Below the pieces are notes generated by a model that saw only the letters and a list, made by a program, of their open reading frames with translations, did no database searches and was not told where the DNA came from. From assembly GCA_030737875.1 (NCBI GenBank), contig CM060922.1, positions 229,690,335 to 229,754,334 on the forward strand: a DNA stretch of 64,000 nucleotides, read 5' to 3'. The position numbers and the translations under genes are program-made. Of this stretch, positions 12,087 through 23,051 are shown one piece after another. Numbering within the stretch: the stretch's first letter is position 1; each line of letters opens with the position of its first letter. The stretch comes from Allium sativum (Eukaryota; Streptophyta; Magnoliopsida; Asparagales; Amaryllidaceae).

Positions 12087-13283
12087 ATGGCCGAAAATCT
12101 TAATCTTCCGGAGGGTGTGACGGTACCAGTATGGTATAGGAGGTTGATGGAGGCTAGGGCCACCACTACGGGTCCAGCAAATGTTCCTCCACCAACCGTA
12201 GCACCCGATCTTCCTCCTCCCCCTCCTCCTCGCTCGGATACTTTTGCTAAGACTTGCAAGGAATTTAAAGCTATGGGAGGGAAACCTTTTCAAGGATATG
12301 AAACCTTTGTGGAGGCTAGAGATTGGCTTAAAGAGGTGGAAGAGTTGATAGATATCTTTGAGATGGAAGAAGGGAAGAAAGTCAAGTTGGCTGCTTGGTT
12401 AATGAAGGGAGAGGCCTCATTCTGGTGGGAGGTTACTAATGGAGAACGCCCCGTTGACTCTTGGGCGGATTTTAGGCAAAGATTTGTGGCAAAGTTTCTC
12501 TCAAGGGCGGAGGAAAACTTGTATATGGAAAGATTCTTGACTCTAAAGCAAGGAAATCTTTCGGTGAAGGAATATGTTAACAAGTTTAATCAATTGGCAA
12601 GGTTTGGCCTAGATATGGTGAATACACCGGAGAAGAAGGCTTTGCGGTTCGTGAAAGGCTTAAATGAACCTATGCATGGGTTGGCTATGACTCACATCCC
12701 TATGGGGGCCACCTTTGAGAAGCTAGTTGACATGGCACTCATGTATGAGGAAGAGAAGGGTCCTAATGCTAATAAGGCACCCGAGAAGAAGGGAGATCAA
12801 AAGAGACCTCAACAACAGCAAAGCAAAGGTGGGAAAGGCAACGGTGGAAAGAATAAGAAGAAGAGGTGTTTCAATTGTGGGACACCTGGCCACCTAAGCA
12901 AGGATTGTCGCAAGAAGAAGAAGACCGGCTGCTTCCACTGTGGCGAAGCAGGGCACTTAGTGAAGGATTGCCCTAAGAAGGGGCAAAGGACGGGATCTAC
13001 CTCAGGAGGACAGGTGCAAGCTCTTATGGTACCAAGTCAGGCTAGGGGGCAAGTACAGGCTCTCGCGGTTCCACCGATTCAGGAGAGAGGTAGAACTATT
13101 TCCGTTGAAAGTCTGGTTTTTCTATTTGACCATCCTGTCCGTACATTGTTTGATTCAGGCGCATCGCATTCGTTTATTTCATCATCATTAGTTGAGTTAC
13201 TGCACTTAGACACCAGTCTGGTAGATGATCCCTTGGTTGTTTCAAACCCAATTGGGGGCTCCACTTATTTGTCCATGATATGA
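12087..13283 (+). pseudogene. Tekay gag and protease segment of gag-pol, ended by premature TGA
   Basis: The ATG at 12087 is the first in frame after the leader and opens a frame that runs with three stops to 16475. Residues about 60-230 are the Ty3-type capsid (retrotransposon gag domain). Two CCHC zinc knuckles start at Cys261 and Cys282 and would bind genomic RNA. A basic linker leads to the aspartic protease, whose active-site DSGA begins at Asp356. The TGA at 13281-13283 truncates the protease. Downstream sequence continues in the same frame, so this is a nonsense change in one polyprotein, not a separate gene. Confidence 0.9.
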
Positions 13284-14465
13284 TTGGGTTTGAAGATTTC
13301 TATACTTAGCATTGAGTTTAGATGTGATGCTTTTGTGTTGGGCTTCACGGGCTATGGGTTGATTTTGGGCATGGACTGGTTATCCAGTAATGGTGCCGTT
13401 CTTGATTGCGAAAGGAGAGTTGTTAGGCTGATGACCCGCTTGGGTAACACTCTCGAGATTTCTTGTAATCCCAGGGACTCTGTTATGCTAAGTTATCTTG
13501 AATCGCTTGACGCTTCGGTCGAGAGTTTGCAATCTGTTAGAGTGGTCCGGGAATATCCGGATGTGTTTGAGGAGGTGAAGGGCTTACCTCCGAAGCGGGA
13601 GATTGACTTCCGAATATATCTGGTGGATAATGCTAAACCGGTATCTTTACCAGTGCGCCACATGGCTCCTCGTGAGAGGAGAGAACTCCATAAGCAAGTA
13701 GGGGAGTTGCTTGAGAAGGGGTTCATAAGACGGAGCATATCGGAGTGGGGTGCTCCAGTAGTATTTGCTACGAAGGCGGATGGGTCCCTCAGACTTTGTG
13801 TAGACTATAGAGAACTCAACAAGCTCACAAAGAAGAATAGACACCCATTACCGAGGATAGATGATCTTTTCGATCAGTTGGTTGGCGCTTCAGTATTTTC
13901 TCAGTTGGACTTGGCCACGGGGTTTCATCAGTTGAGGGTGGCTGAGGATAGCATAGACAAGACTGCCTTTAGAACTCCGGATGGTTTCTATGAGTGGCTG
14001 GTGATGCCATTTGGGTTGACGAACGCCCCTGCATACTTTGTTGATTTGATGAGTAGGGTGTTCAGGGAGTTCCTTAATAAATTCGTGGTGGTCTTTGTGG
14101 ATGATATCTTAGTATTTTCTAAGAGTGAAGAAGAGCATGCCCTACATCTTGGGGAAGTGTTGAAGACTCTTCGAGCACATAGCCTTAAGGCTAAATTCTC
14201 TAAATGTCACTTCTGGAGGAAGGAAGTACGATTCTTGGGGCACGTGGTCTCCAAGGAAGGGATAGCTGTGGATCCCGCGAAGGTAGTATCAATTCAGGAT
14301 TGGAAGGTTCCGAAGAATGCTACCGAAGTAAGAAGTTTCTTGGGGATGGCGGGTTATTATAGGAAGTTCATTAAAGACTTCGCGAAGATATCAGCCCCAT
14401 TAACCCGCTTAACAAAGAAGAATCTTGTTTTCACATGGGACGTAGATTGTGATGATGCGTTCTGA
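13284..14465 (+). pseudogene. Tekay protease end and reverse transcriptase segment
   Basis: Same frame as the gag segment, between premature stops at 13281 and 14463. It begins with the end of the protease (ILGMDWL motif) and contains the whole Ty3-type reverse transcriptase: the LPV..PRR entry region, LCVDYRELN, the [10 protein letters not shown] block and the catalytic FVDD with its Asp pair at 14100-14105. The RNase H domain begins near the end (VFTWD). The TGA at 14463-14465 cuts reverse transcriptase from most of RNase H. All catalytic residues I can see are present, so the stops are the main damage. Confidence 0.9.
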
Positions 14466-15869
14466 CGGTTAAAGAGAGCTTTAACCACCGCTCCAGTTTT
14501 AGTATTGCCAGACGGGAGCAAGCCATTTGTTGTCTATACCGATGCCTGTGGGACAGGACTTGGCGCAGTCTTAATGCAAGAGGGAAGGGTAATAGCCTAT
14601 GGTGGAAGGCAGTTGAGGGCACATGAGAAAAATTACCCTACCCATGATCTAGAGCTGGCCGCTATTGTTTTTGCGCTTAAGATTTGGCGCCATTATCTTC
14701 TTGGTGAGAGATTCGAGTTGTTCACTGACCATAAATCTTTGAAGTACTTGTTCTCTCAGAAGGATCTAAACTTGAGACAGCAAAGATGGATGGAGTTTTT
14801 AGCATCCTATGACTTCGAGATATCGTATACCCCTGGCAAGGGTAACGTGGTGGTGGACGCCTTGAGTAGGAAAAGGTTGTCCTTGAGTCCATTGTTCGTG
14901 GAACAACAAAACTTGGAGTTTATCTCGATGTTTGATTTCAGACCTTCCATTGATTATGTACCCGGTTTGCTAGCTTCTTTAGAAGTTAGACCTACTCTTT
15001 TGGGGCGGATTGGAGAAGCACAGAAGGACGACCCACAGTTGGTTGAGTTAGTAGAGAAGCTCATAAGGGGGGAGTCGTCCAGCCATTTGAGTAGGTACAC
15101 CCTAGACGATAGGGGGTGCTTGCGTAGAGACGGTAGACTTTGCGTACCGCAAGACGAGGGTTTGAGGAAGGCTATTCTTGATGACGCACACCGTTCTAGG
15201 ATGACCATTCATCCCGGTGGGGACAAGATGTACCAAGACATGAAGAGGGTTTTCTTCTGGGCCGGTATGAAGAAAGATGTGGCCGAGTATGTCGCTCGAT
15301 GTTTGGTGTGCCAGCAAGTGAAGGCGGAGCAAAGGAAACCAGGTGGGTTGCTTCACCCATTGGAGGTTCCGCAATGGAAGTGGGATAGCGTCTCGATGGA
15401 TTTTATTGACGGGTTACCCAGGTCGAGAAAGGGTAATACAGGAATTTGGGTAGTGGTAGATAGACTTACTAAGAGCGCCCATTTCATACCTGTGAAGAGC
15501 AAGAGAACCGCTCCATGGCTAGCTTCTGTATATCTTCGAGAGATAGTTCGATTGCATGGGGTACCCTCTAGCATAGTGAGTGATCGAGATCCTATCTTCA
15601 CTAGCGAGTTCTGGAGAAGTTTGCAAGAAGCAGTGGGGACTCAATTGTGTCTGAGCACCGCATATCATCCTCAGACAGACGGCCAGACTGAGAGAGTGAA
15701 TCGTGTTCTAGAAGACCTTTTGAGACTTTGTATCCTAGATTTTGGAGGTACATGGGAAGAGCATCTTCCATTGGTGGAGTTCGCATATAATAACAGCTTT
15801 CAGTCCAGTATTGGTATGGCTCCTTTCGAAGCTCTCTATGGAAGGCCTTGTCGATCACCTACATGTTAG
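14466..15869 (+). pseudogene. Tekay RNase H and integrase segment
   Basis: Continues in the gag-pol frame after the TGA at 14463. It holds RNase H (VYTDACGTGLGAV, FTDHKSLKYL) and then integrase: an HHCC zinc-binding region (HRSRMTIHPG through CLVCQ) and the catalytic core with Asp in VSMDF, Asp in SDRDPIF and Glu in GQTERVN. The tryptophan-containing block before the first catalytic Asp is typical of chromovirus integrases. The segment ends at TAG 15867-15869, inside the integrase C-terminal region. The first in-frame ATG is at 14505, but independent translation is unlikely. Confidence 0.9.
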
Positions 15870-16475
15870 TGGGAATCTACGGATAAGATCTTGCTGGGGC
15901 CCGATATGGTTAGGGAGACTTCTGAGAAGATTGACTTGATTCGAAGAAGGATGAAAGCAGCGCAGGATAGGCAAAAATCTTATGCGGACAAGAGAAGGAC
16001 GGATCTTGAGTTTGAGGTTGGGGACATGGTTTTTGTTAAGGTATCTCCGTTGAGAAATGTTGTTCGCTTCGGATCCGTTGGGAAGTTAGCACCAAGGTTT
16101 GTTGGGCCGTTTCCTATCAAGGAAAGGATTGGACGGATGGCATATAGGGTGGAGTTGCCCGACAGACTTAGTGGTGTTCATGATGTATTCCATGTATCAC
16201 ATCTGAGGAAGTGCTTACATGAGACCGCAGAGGTGGTAGAGCCAAGCTTGCTTAGAGATGTAGAGGTTGAGCGTGATGCGACGATTCGACGAGCTCCTAC
16301 TCGTATCCTTGGGTCAGAGACTAGAAAATTGAGGAACCGAGAGGTTCATCTAGTCAAAGTGCAATGGGGAGAAGATGAGAGCAACGCAACTTGGGAGACG
16401 GAAGCGAAGATGCGTTCATTGTACCCATTTCTTTTTGAGGGTATGTCTTTACTTTCTCCTTTATCGCTTGTCTAG
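15870..16475 (+). pseudogene. Tekay integrase C-terminus and chromodomain
   Basis: Last part of the same frame, from after the TAG at 15867 to the natural stop at 16475. It includes the integrase C-terminal GPF-type module (PRFVGPFPIKERIGRMAYR, then HDVFHVSHLRKC), followed at about 16277-16440 by a chromodomain-like fold (EVHLVKVQWG, ATWE). This is the domain that defines chromoviruses and is linked with targeting to modified histones. Counting the stops as sense codons, the whole polyprotein is 1462 codons, a normal size for the clade, with no frameshift. Confidence 0.88.
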
Positions 16476-17027
16476 TACTTATCTTATCTTTGGTATGTCC
16501 TCTCGTTAGTACCTTTGACCTTTAGATAGGGTAAACCTATGGTTGAAACATGTGTTTGAGACATGTTATGGTTGATGGATGCAAGTGGATGCAAGTGTTT
16601 GCTAGTGGTTGCTCGTGGATGCATACACACACACTCTAGGCACTAGATCAGCTCAGTCACTTCATATTGCATATTGCATAAAATTGTGTGTAGGAAGATA
16701 TATTTATGGATGTATAATGGTTGTGTTATCACATGGATGATGCATTTTGGTGAATGATTGTGCACTCATGTAGATATTGTATGTGTCGATAGGGTTTTCT
16801 CGCATACATAATGGATGCATGGCACTATCATGGTTTGCATATGTTCATACATTAGATAGGGAACATATACACACACCGTTTGCATATGCTCATACATCAT
16901 TAGAAACTGTTTAAGGACAATGGATGCCTGTGGTTGATGATTTGAGTAGATGGTTGTTTGGATGGTAGGATATGCATTCTCCCTAGCTTAGAGATTTCGG
17001 GGACGAAATCCCTTAAGGAGGGGAGAA
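16476..17027 (+). other. Tekay 3' untranslated region and polypurine tract
   Basis: No gene. The stretch is rich in ATGGATGCAAGT and CATATG-type short repeats. It ends with the conserved block TTTCGGGGACGAAATCCC and a purine run (17015-17027, AAGGAGGGGAGAA) directly before the 3' LTR, which primes plus-strand synthesis. The minus-strand non-autonomous element ends with the same blocks (5081-5130). Confidence 0.85.
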
Positions 17028-20000
17028 TGTAACACCCCGAATTTTAGTTAATACTAAAATTCACTAATTACAGGATAAATAATCTCAGACATAGGAATTG
17101 GGGGTAACGGGCTGCGTTATTGCGTTCGTCTCGGAAAAATACGCGAAATAGAGTCCGAGTTTTCGAAAATCGGAGTCCGTATGGCCCGGTTATGGCCCGA
17201 TGAAGTTTGCAGAAAATTCAAAACTAAAACAGATTTAAAAATTTAAAAATTCAGATTTGGAATGGGCCAGGCGGGGTCAGGCGGGAAGCTTCCCGCCCAA
17301 CCCATGTCGACAGGGCTGTCGACAGGCCTGTCGAAAGGGGTGTCGACATGCCTGTCGACAGGGTGGCACCGTTCAGTGAACCTGGGTGCACCAGGTTGGG
17401 TTCTAGGCTGGCTTGGAGGGCTGGTTCTAGAGATTTCCTAAATCTAAGGGTCCTAAATTAATCTAGGGTTAATCCAAGGGCCTAAAACACTCTCTTAATC
17501 TATAAATACACCCTAAACCTACCTTAATCCTTACCAAAAATAGAAATAATGGCCTCATGCCGCCAAATTAAATCCTAAGAGAAGCCTCCACTAATCTAAG
17601 AAGAAAGTTGCAAGCTAATTCCTCTCTAATCAATCTTTAATCATCATTATCTTCATAGTTAGAACTAATCCTACTTCATAAGGTTGCTAATCTTGAGTTT
17701 GGTGAGTTTCTATCACTTTAACATCAATTTTTAAAGTAAGTAGATTGGGTGTAATGAGACTTATGGTCTTAAATGCGGATTAGTGAGTTTGAATCATGTA
17801 TAATGATATGTTACTCTATGTTGTTCTATGTTTATGCATATTTGATAAGTTGGTTTATGCATGCTTAATATGTTGATTTATGCATGTTTAACAAGTTGAT
17901 ATATGCAAGTTTAACAAGTGGATTTATGCATATTTGTTAAGTGGAATTATGCATGTTTAGCAAAGTGAGTTATGCAAGTTGAAAGTGATATGCAAGTTAA
18001 GTATATGTTTAAATGCAAGTTGAAAGTGATATGCAAGTTATGCATGCTTATGCAAGTGTATGGATGCTTATGCAAGTCATGTATATGTTTAAATGCAAGA
18101 TTTATGTGATATGCAAGTTATGCATGCTTGTGCGAGTATATGAATGCTTTTGCAAGATATGTATATGCTTAAATGACATGATATGCAAGTTATGCAAGTA
18201 TGTGAATGCTTATGCAAGTATGTGGATGCTTATGCAAGTATGTGAATGCTTATGCAAGTTATGTGTATGCTTAAATGCATGTTTAACATGTTATGCAAGT
18301 TATGAGTATGCCTATATGCAAGTTCAACATGTTATGCAAGATATGTGTATGATAATATGCAAGCTCATATGCAACATGTTATGCAAATCATGTGTATGAT
18401 AATATGCAAGTTTGGGTTATATGTAGTTGGGTTAATATATGCTCATATATGCAAGTTGACATCCTCTTAACCCATGACAAAGTTATATGCTAAACCCATG
18501 ATATTTGTGATGATCTTCCCCTTATTTATGTCACGAAATGAGAACGATTTACGTGGGGAACGATGGGGTTGGTAAATATGTTAATAAATGAATGATTGGG
18601 TATGATTAAGCATACCATAAAAATAAATTACCATAAGTGGGAATTTACCTATTGAGTTAGGTCTACCCCATGGGAATTTACCTATTGAGTTAGGTCTACC
18701 CATGTTATGGAAAACTTGATATTAATTAGGGATAATTAATATGGGGGTGATTAATTAGGTGTAATTAATCGACTAAGACACGAGGTTGGACTCATTTGTA
18801 GTGTAAAACTGCCCGGACCCGACCGGCTTAACCAGTTGCTACAAATGTCAGCCCAATGTGAGAGGTCTTAGCCATAAATTAAATACGTGATTAAGGTAAA
18901 GACACGAGGTTAGACTCTGTTATGACGTAAGACTGCCCGGATTCTACCGGCTTAACCAGGCGGTCATAACAGCCAGTCTAATGTGGGAGGTCTTTACGGG
19001 AGATCACGGTCTTAATTAATTAAGAAACACTTAACCATAATAGCATGTAGTGGGACATGAGGGGTTAAGTGGGTGCCTTGGGTGGCATGAGGAAATTTGG
19101 TGGTTGCCTTGGGTGGCATGTGGAATCTAGTGGATTGCCTTGGGTGGCAATAGAAAATACGATTAGAATACTTAACCAAGTGGAAACATGTAATTAAACA
19201 TGATTAAAGGGTTAAGTGGGATACACTAGATATTTGACAAGCTTAAGTGGGTAGCTTGTGGGGGCCCATTTCAACCAATATCCCAAACGTATCTTTGTGG
19301 GCTCGACCCATGTCGAGTGACGGGACACGCATATTGGGCTTGATTATAAGAGGCCAAAACGGGTTAGCGGTGGCAACGCAAGTCCAACGGGTTTCATATG
19401 CGTGTGTGGGCCCGGGCTGGTAGATAAGCCGTTGTTGCATCGTGTAGATATAAAGCCGTGCACCGTAAGTATTGGGTAGCCACTTTAGGGGAGTGATACA
19501 CCCCACTGAGGGACCAGCACGGGTATCTACGGTAGGGAGCCGATCGCTTGGGGAGTAGTGGGTACACCTAATGAAGATAGGGGCAGACGGCACCTATGTA
19601 GGGGTACACGAAACTACTGGGTAAGAATTACTGGGTACACCTAGTGGAGATAGGGGCAGACGGCACCTATGTAGTGTGCTAGGGGTACATGAAACTACTG
19701 GGGAAACTTTCTAAGACCTTGGAAGGGATCAACCTTTAAGTAGGAATGACTGGTGTGGTGCAGTTAGTAATTATCCTTGGGTGGGTAGATGCGTCCTGAC
19801 GGTTATCTTAGTTTATCCTAAGTCTACCAAGCTGCTTAGTGTAGCCATTCATCCCCAGATATTACCGTAGGTCAAGTTTATGTCTTCTCTGGTTACTTTA
19901 ATGATTGTATTGTTAAAGTTATAGGACTCACTCAGACTTATGTCTGACCCCGTTGTTTTTATCTTTTTCCCAACCCTCAGGTCCTACGGTGGATCCTAGC

Positions 20001-20338
20001 AGTAGTAGAGCTTGATCGGATTGCTGTTCCAGTCTTTAGGAGCTTGGGTAGATGTAAAGCTCCAGTTATCCAGTTATCTTTTCTTTTGTCATGGCTATTG
20101 TATGAGAGAGTGGGATTATGTACTTCTTTATTTTGACAGATATTGTACTTGACTTTTATCATGGTTTTATGATGTAACCAGACATGTTTATTTCCGCTGT
20201 TATGAGATGATGTTTTAAATTTCAAGTGCTATTTATATCTGTCTTGGTGAAATTTTTCTGTTCTATATTCACTAAAATACTCCACCGATGCTATGGCATT
20301 CCCTTAGTGAGTGACCATAGCGGGCGTGGGGTGTTACA
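17028..20338 (+). repeat. 3' LTR of Tekay element (3311 bp)
   Basis: Nearly identical to the 5' LTR. Differences seen by eye: a 24-bp duplication-like insertion in the TGTCGACAGG repeats near 17335, one missing base near 17661, and single substitutions in the leader tract and near 19000. TATAAATA is at 17501-17508 and the ATGCAAGT tract at 17810-18430. Confidence 0.95.
17306..17362. repeat. TGTCGACAGG palindromic short repeats in LTR U3
   Basis: GTCGAC-centred units (TGTCGACAGGCC and variants) occur five times in the 3' LTR and three times in the 5' LTR (8881-8922). The length change between the two LTRs must have arisen during or after the last transposition. The minus-strand relative has a similar GTCGAC cluster upstream of its own TATA box (4775-4800). 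Confidence 0.7.
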
Positions 20339-20343
20339 TTTTC
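20339..20343. repeat. Target-site duplication TTTTC, right
   Basis: Matches 8600-8604. After it LTR 2 resumes with CTGACCTG-type sequence exactly as in LTR 1 near 4870. Confidence 0.93.
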
Positions 20344-20553
20344 TGACCTGTTCGAATTTTAAATCGAATTCTGAAACTTCTGAAGACCATAACTCCTTCA
20401 TACGGAGTCCGATTAACGCAAACTCAGACTCTATCTCATGCTGAATTCCGAGACGAACGCAATGGATCAGCCCATTTCCCTTTATTTTTATTTTAAAATT
20501 TAATTCTGCCTTGATTTGTGAATCTTAGTGTTATAGAATTACGGGGTGTTACA
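20344..20553 (-). repeat. LTR 2 of the Tekay derivative, part 2 (element 5' border on minus strand)
   Basis: Continues LTR 2 after the nested Tekay and ends at GGGTGTTACA, matching LTR 1 4871-5080. The flanking 5 bp ATGAT (20554-20558) should recur at the far left border outside the window. An unfilled counterpart is visible at 44761-44767, in the copy 2 copia LTR. Confidence 0.85.
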
Positions 20554-20948
20554 ATGATTAGGCGATCTGGCCGATGGTGCAAACTAGTTCGTACTTGTTG
20601 CCGCCTCTAGGATAAAACAGCCTCGGAAAAATAATCGATTTGCTTGCACAACAAATCAGTTCAGATTTGCACTTTCTAAAAATAATGAACTGCTCGTTTT
20701 GTTTTTTGTTTTTTTTCTTTAGAGAAAAAATGGCGGAAGAAGAAGAGGCTAAGATAAAACACGTCGTTTTTTTTTGAGTGATCCGAAATAAAAAATAGGA
20801 ATAATTGGCAGGAATAATCCGAAGTTTGACATGTCTTACCATATTAATTCGAAGTTTGGATTATTTCTAAATAATCTCAAGTTTAGGGGATCACTTCCCA
20901 TATTGATCCCGTCTACCTAGTAACCTGATTAACAAGTAAACTTTCCCA

Positions 20949-21838
20949 AATCAATCCTCTTCTTCCCATTTCTGTTTATATCTTCCTACCAAATATTGTG
21001 CTCAAATAAAGCGATAATGTACAAATTAAGTCTTCTAATATGATCTTAAATGTCTAGATTTATGGCGGAGGAATTCAATCTCCTTACGTTCTAAAACAAA
21101 AACACTGCTGAGATAACTTACATGGAATTTCCCCTGGTACTTGCGTTATCAGAGTTCGAACTCATTTTCCGATTCTAATGTCTGAACGAGGCATCCACTT
21201 AGTTTTCATCCAACGCATTAAACAATGACCAAACATCCAGTTCACTCTTCCATAGAGAAATCTTGTTCTCATCCAACCAAAAAATAAAGCTTAAAATTTT
21301 AATTCTACAGCTATTTATTGTGCCATATTTAGTTCTAGTTTTAGAAATTCTTAAAGAGAATTAAGATGGCTCTGTAAAATTTCACTGCTAAAGGGAAATG
21401 CTTTACTCCTCCATTATGTAATGTAGTAATTGGATTTAAACCACGTTACTTGAATAGTTCTTTTTTGTGGAAAAATTACTGAAGAGATGTATGTGTTACT
21501 GCTCTCCTCATACACTAATTGTTCCATTGCTATGTTCATAGATCCTTATTTTGAGGTGGAATTAGATCCTTATATATATGTAGCTTGGGATGTCTCTTTA
21601 AGTCATTAATCAAATACTACCATGTCTCAAAACTCTGAGGTGTTCCCTTCAGTTTTGTAGTTCAGTAAGCCAATCCAATTGACTCCGAATTTGTCCTCCA
21701 CTAATTTGTCCTCTATCTTCCAGTTTGCATAATTTCATCCAGACCAACTTGTGTCATAATACATAATTAACATCAATTTCTTCTCTTCGCAGATTGTTAT
21801 CAGTCAACTCACGCAACCATTAACACAACCCTCACAAT
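20949..21838. other. Non-coding interior of Mutator-like element
   Basis: AT-rich sequence with no convincing coding frame and no recognised captured gene. It ends at the hAT target duplication CTCACAAT (21831-21838). Confidence 0.6.
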
Positions 21839-21874
21839 TAGGGATGCCAATGGATGCAAATGGATACTGCTATA

Positions 21875-22030
21875 TCCGTATCTGTATCTGATTTTTTTTT
21901 TTTTGCATTCGTATCCGATATCCGTGGATACTGGCTTAAGTACATCCGTATCCACGGATATTTTCGATATATCCGTATCCGCCTTGCCAGATACAGATAT
22001 TTTTAATTATCCGAAAATATCCGAAAAATA
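21875..22030. repeat. Left subterminal TATCCG repeat array of hAT copy 1
   Basis: TATCCG(T/A) and CGGATA motifs recur about 12 times within 160 bp, matching an array near the right end (27000-27150). Clustered short motifs near both ends are the usual transposase binding sites of hAT elements. Copy 2 carries the same arrays. Confidence 0.75.
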
Positions 22031-22404
22031 AACAACAAAAATTTACAAATACTAAAATACATCATTTACATGCAAACTCGATAATTCTAATAAAAAATAC
22101 ATCAATCACACAAATTCCACACTACAAATACTTGCAAAACGTTCAACATACTAAATGCACAATTTTTAGCCTAAATTAAAACATAATAATCACGTGACTT
22201 AATAATACCTAATACAAACACAAATACAACATTGTTTAATAATACCTAATACAAACACAAATACATGTTTTTTGCTTTGCGTAGAGATAAAAGAGTTGAG
22301 ACTTAAGAGTGCTTAAACCTTCTGCTTTAACCTGAAACAAACAAAAATATTATCGATAAGGATAACCATACAAGATGACATGTGTGAACACTATACAGGC
22401 AGTG

Positions 22405-22695
22405 CATACTGCATAACTTTGCTGGTGCAAAGCTTTCCGCAGCAGCAAAGGTTGTTAGTGCAAAGCTTTGCACAACTTTGCTTTGCAAAGCTTTGCACAG
22501 GCAAAGCTTTGCAAGGCAAAGCCTTGCTGCTGGCTTTGCACAGGCAAAGCTTTGCACAAAGCCTTGCACAGGAAAAGCTTGGCATAGCTGCTGTGCAAAG
22601 CTTTGCACAGGCAAAGCTTTGCGCAAAGCCTTGCTGCACAGGCAAAGCTTTGCACGGGTTTGCAAAGCAAATCTTTGCTGCTGTGCAAAGCTTTT
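22405..22695. repeat. GCAAAGCTTTGC palindromic repeat array, hAT copy 1
   Basis: The 12-bp perfect palindrome GCAAAGCTTTGC and close variants recur about 15 times, separated by CACAG, TGCTGC or AAGCC spacers. Since the unit equals its own reverse complement, all six frames give repetitive Ala/Lys/Leu/Cys/Gln ORFs that are not genes. The array lies between the transposase 3' end and the left terminus. Copy 2 has a rearranged version at 45730-46015. Confidence 0.85.
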
Positions 22696-23051
22696 AAATT
22701 AGCTATGAACAGAAAAAGAAAAATAGCATACCATCTACATGCTTACAATAGAGGCAAAAGCAGCTTTTTAATTAGCTTGAACTCCTTACAACCACCTGCA
22801 TGTGTGATATATAATGCACAAGTTTGAGTATATAAACCGTTGTTATAATATTATGGGTATATACATGGAGACAAAACATATGAGTATTTTAAATAAGAAG
22901 ACATTTAGTCCAGCATACCATGTGTGAAGAGTTTCTCTAAATTAAGAAGTTGATGTGTCGTCCACAAGCTCAACATTATTACCTATAAATGATTAAAAAA
23001 TAAATTGAATAATTATATAAACAATGATGCGTTTAACTAAAAAAACAAAAA

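Larger units (their letters stand above)
8605..20338 (+). mobile_element. Full-length Ty3/gypsy chromovirus, Tekay (Del) type, 11.7 kb
   Basis: A complete structure: 5' LTR, primer-binding site, one long gag-pol frame, polypurine tract, 3' LTR and a 5-bp target duplication. Two zinc knuckles, a C-terminal chromodomain after integrase and multi-kilobase LTRs place it in the Tekay clade of chromoviruses, whose chromodomains are thought to steer insertion into heterochromatin. By eye the LTRs differ by about four substitutions, a 24-bp indel and a 1-bp indel over 3.3 kb, so insertion is recent. The coding frame nevertheless carries three in-frame stops. Confidence 0.95.

Noticed and set aside
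12038..12583. Minus-strand ORFs opposite Tekay gag
   Set aside because: Shadows of the gag frame without domain likeness.
13284..14465. Separate reverse transcriptase gene with its own start
   Set aside because: It lies exactly in the frame of gag with only a nonsense codon between; start would be a TTG and the family uses a single polyprotein.
22405..22695. Regular short repeats resembling a CRISPR array
   Set aside because: Units are self-palindromic with variable, repeat-derived spacers, in a plant hAT element; no cas genes and no unique spacers.
22327..22827. Overlapping Ala/Lys/Cys-rich ORFs on both strands
   Set aside because: Produced by the palindromic repeat array, which reads the same on both strands.
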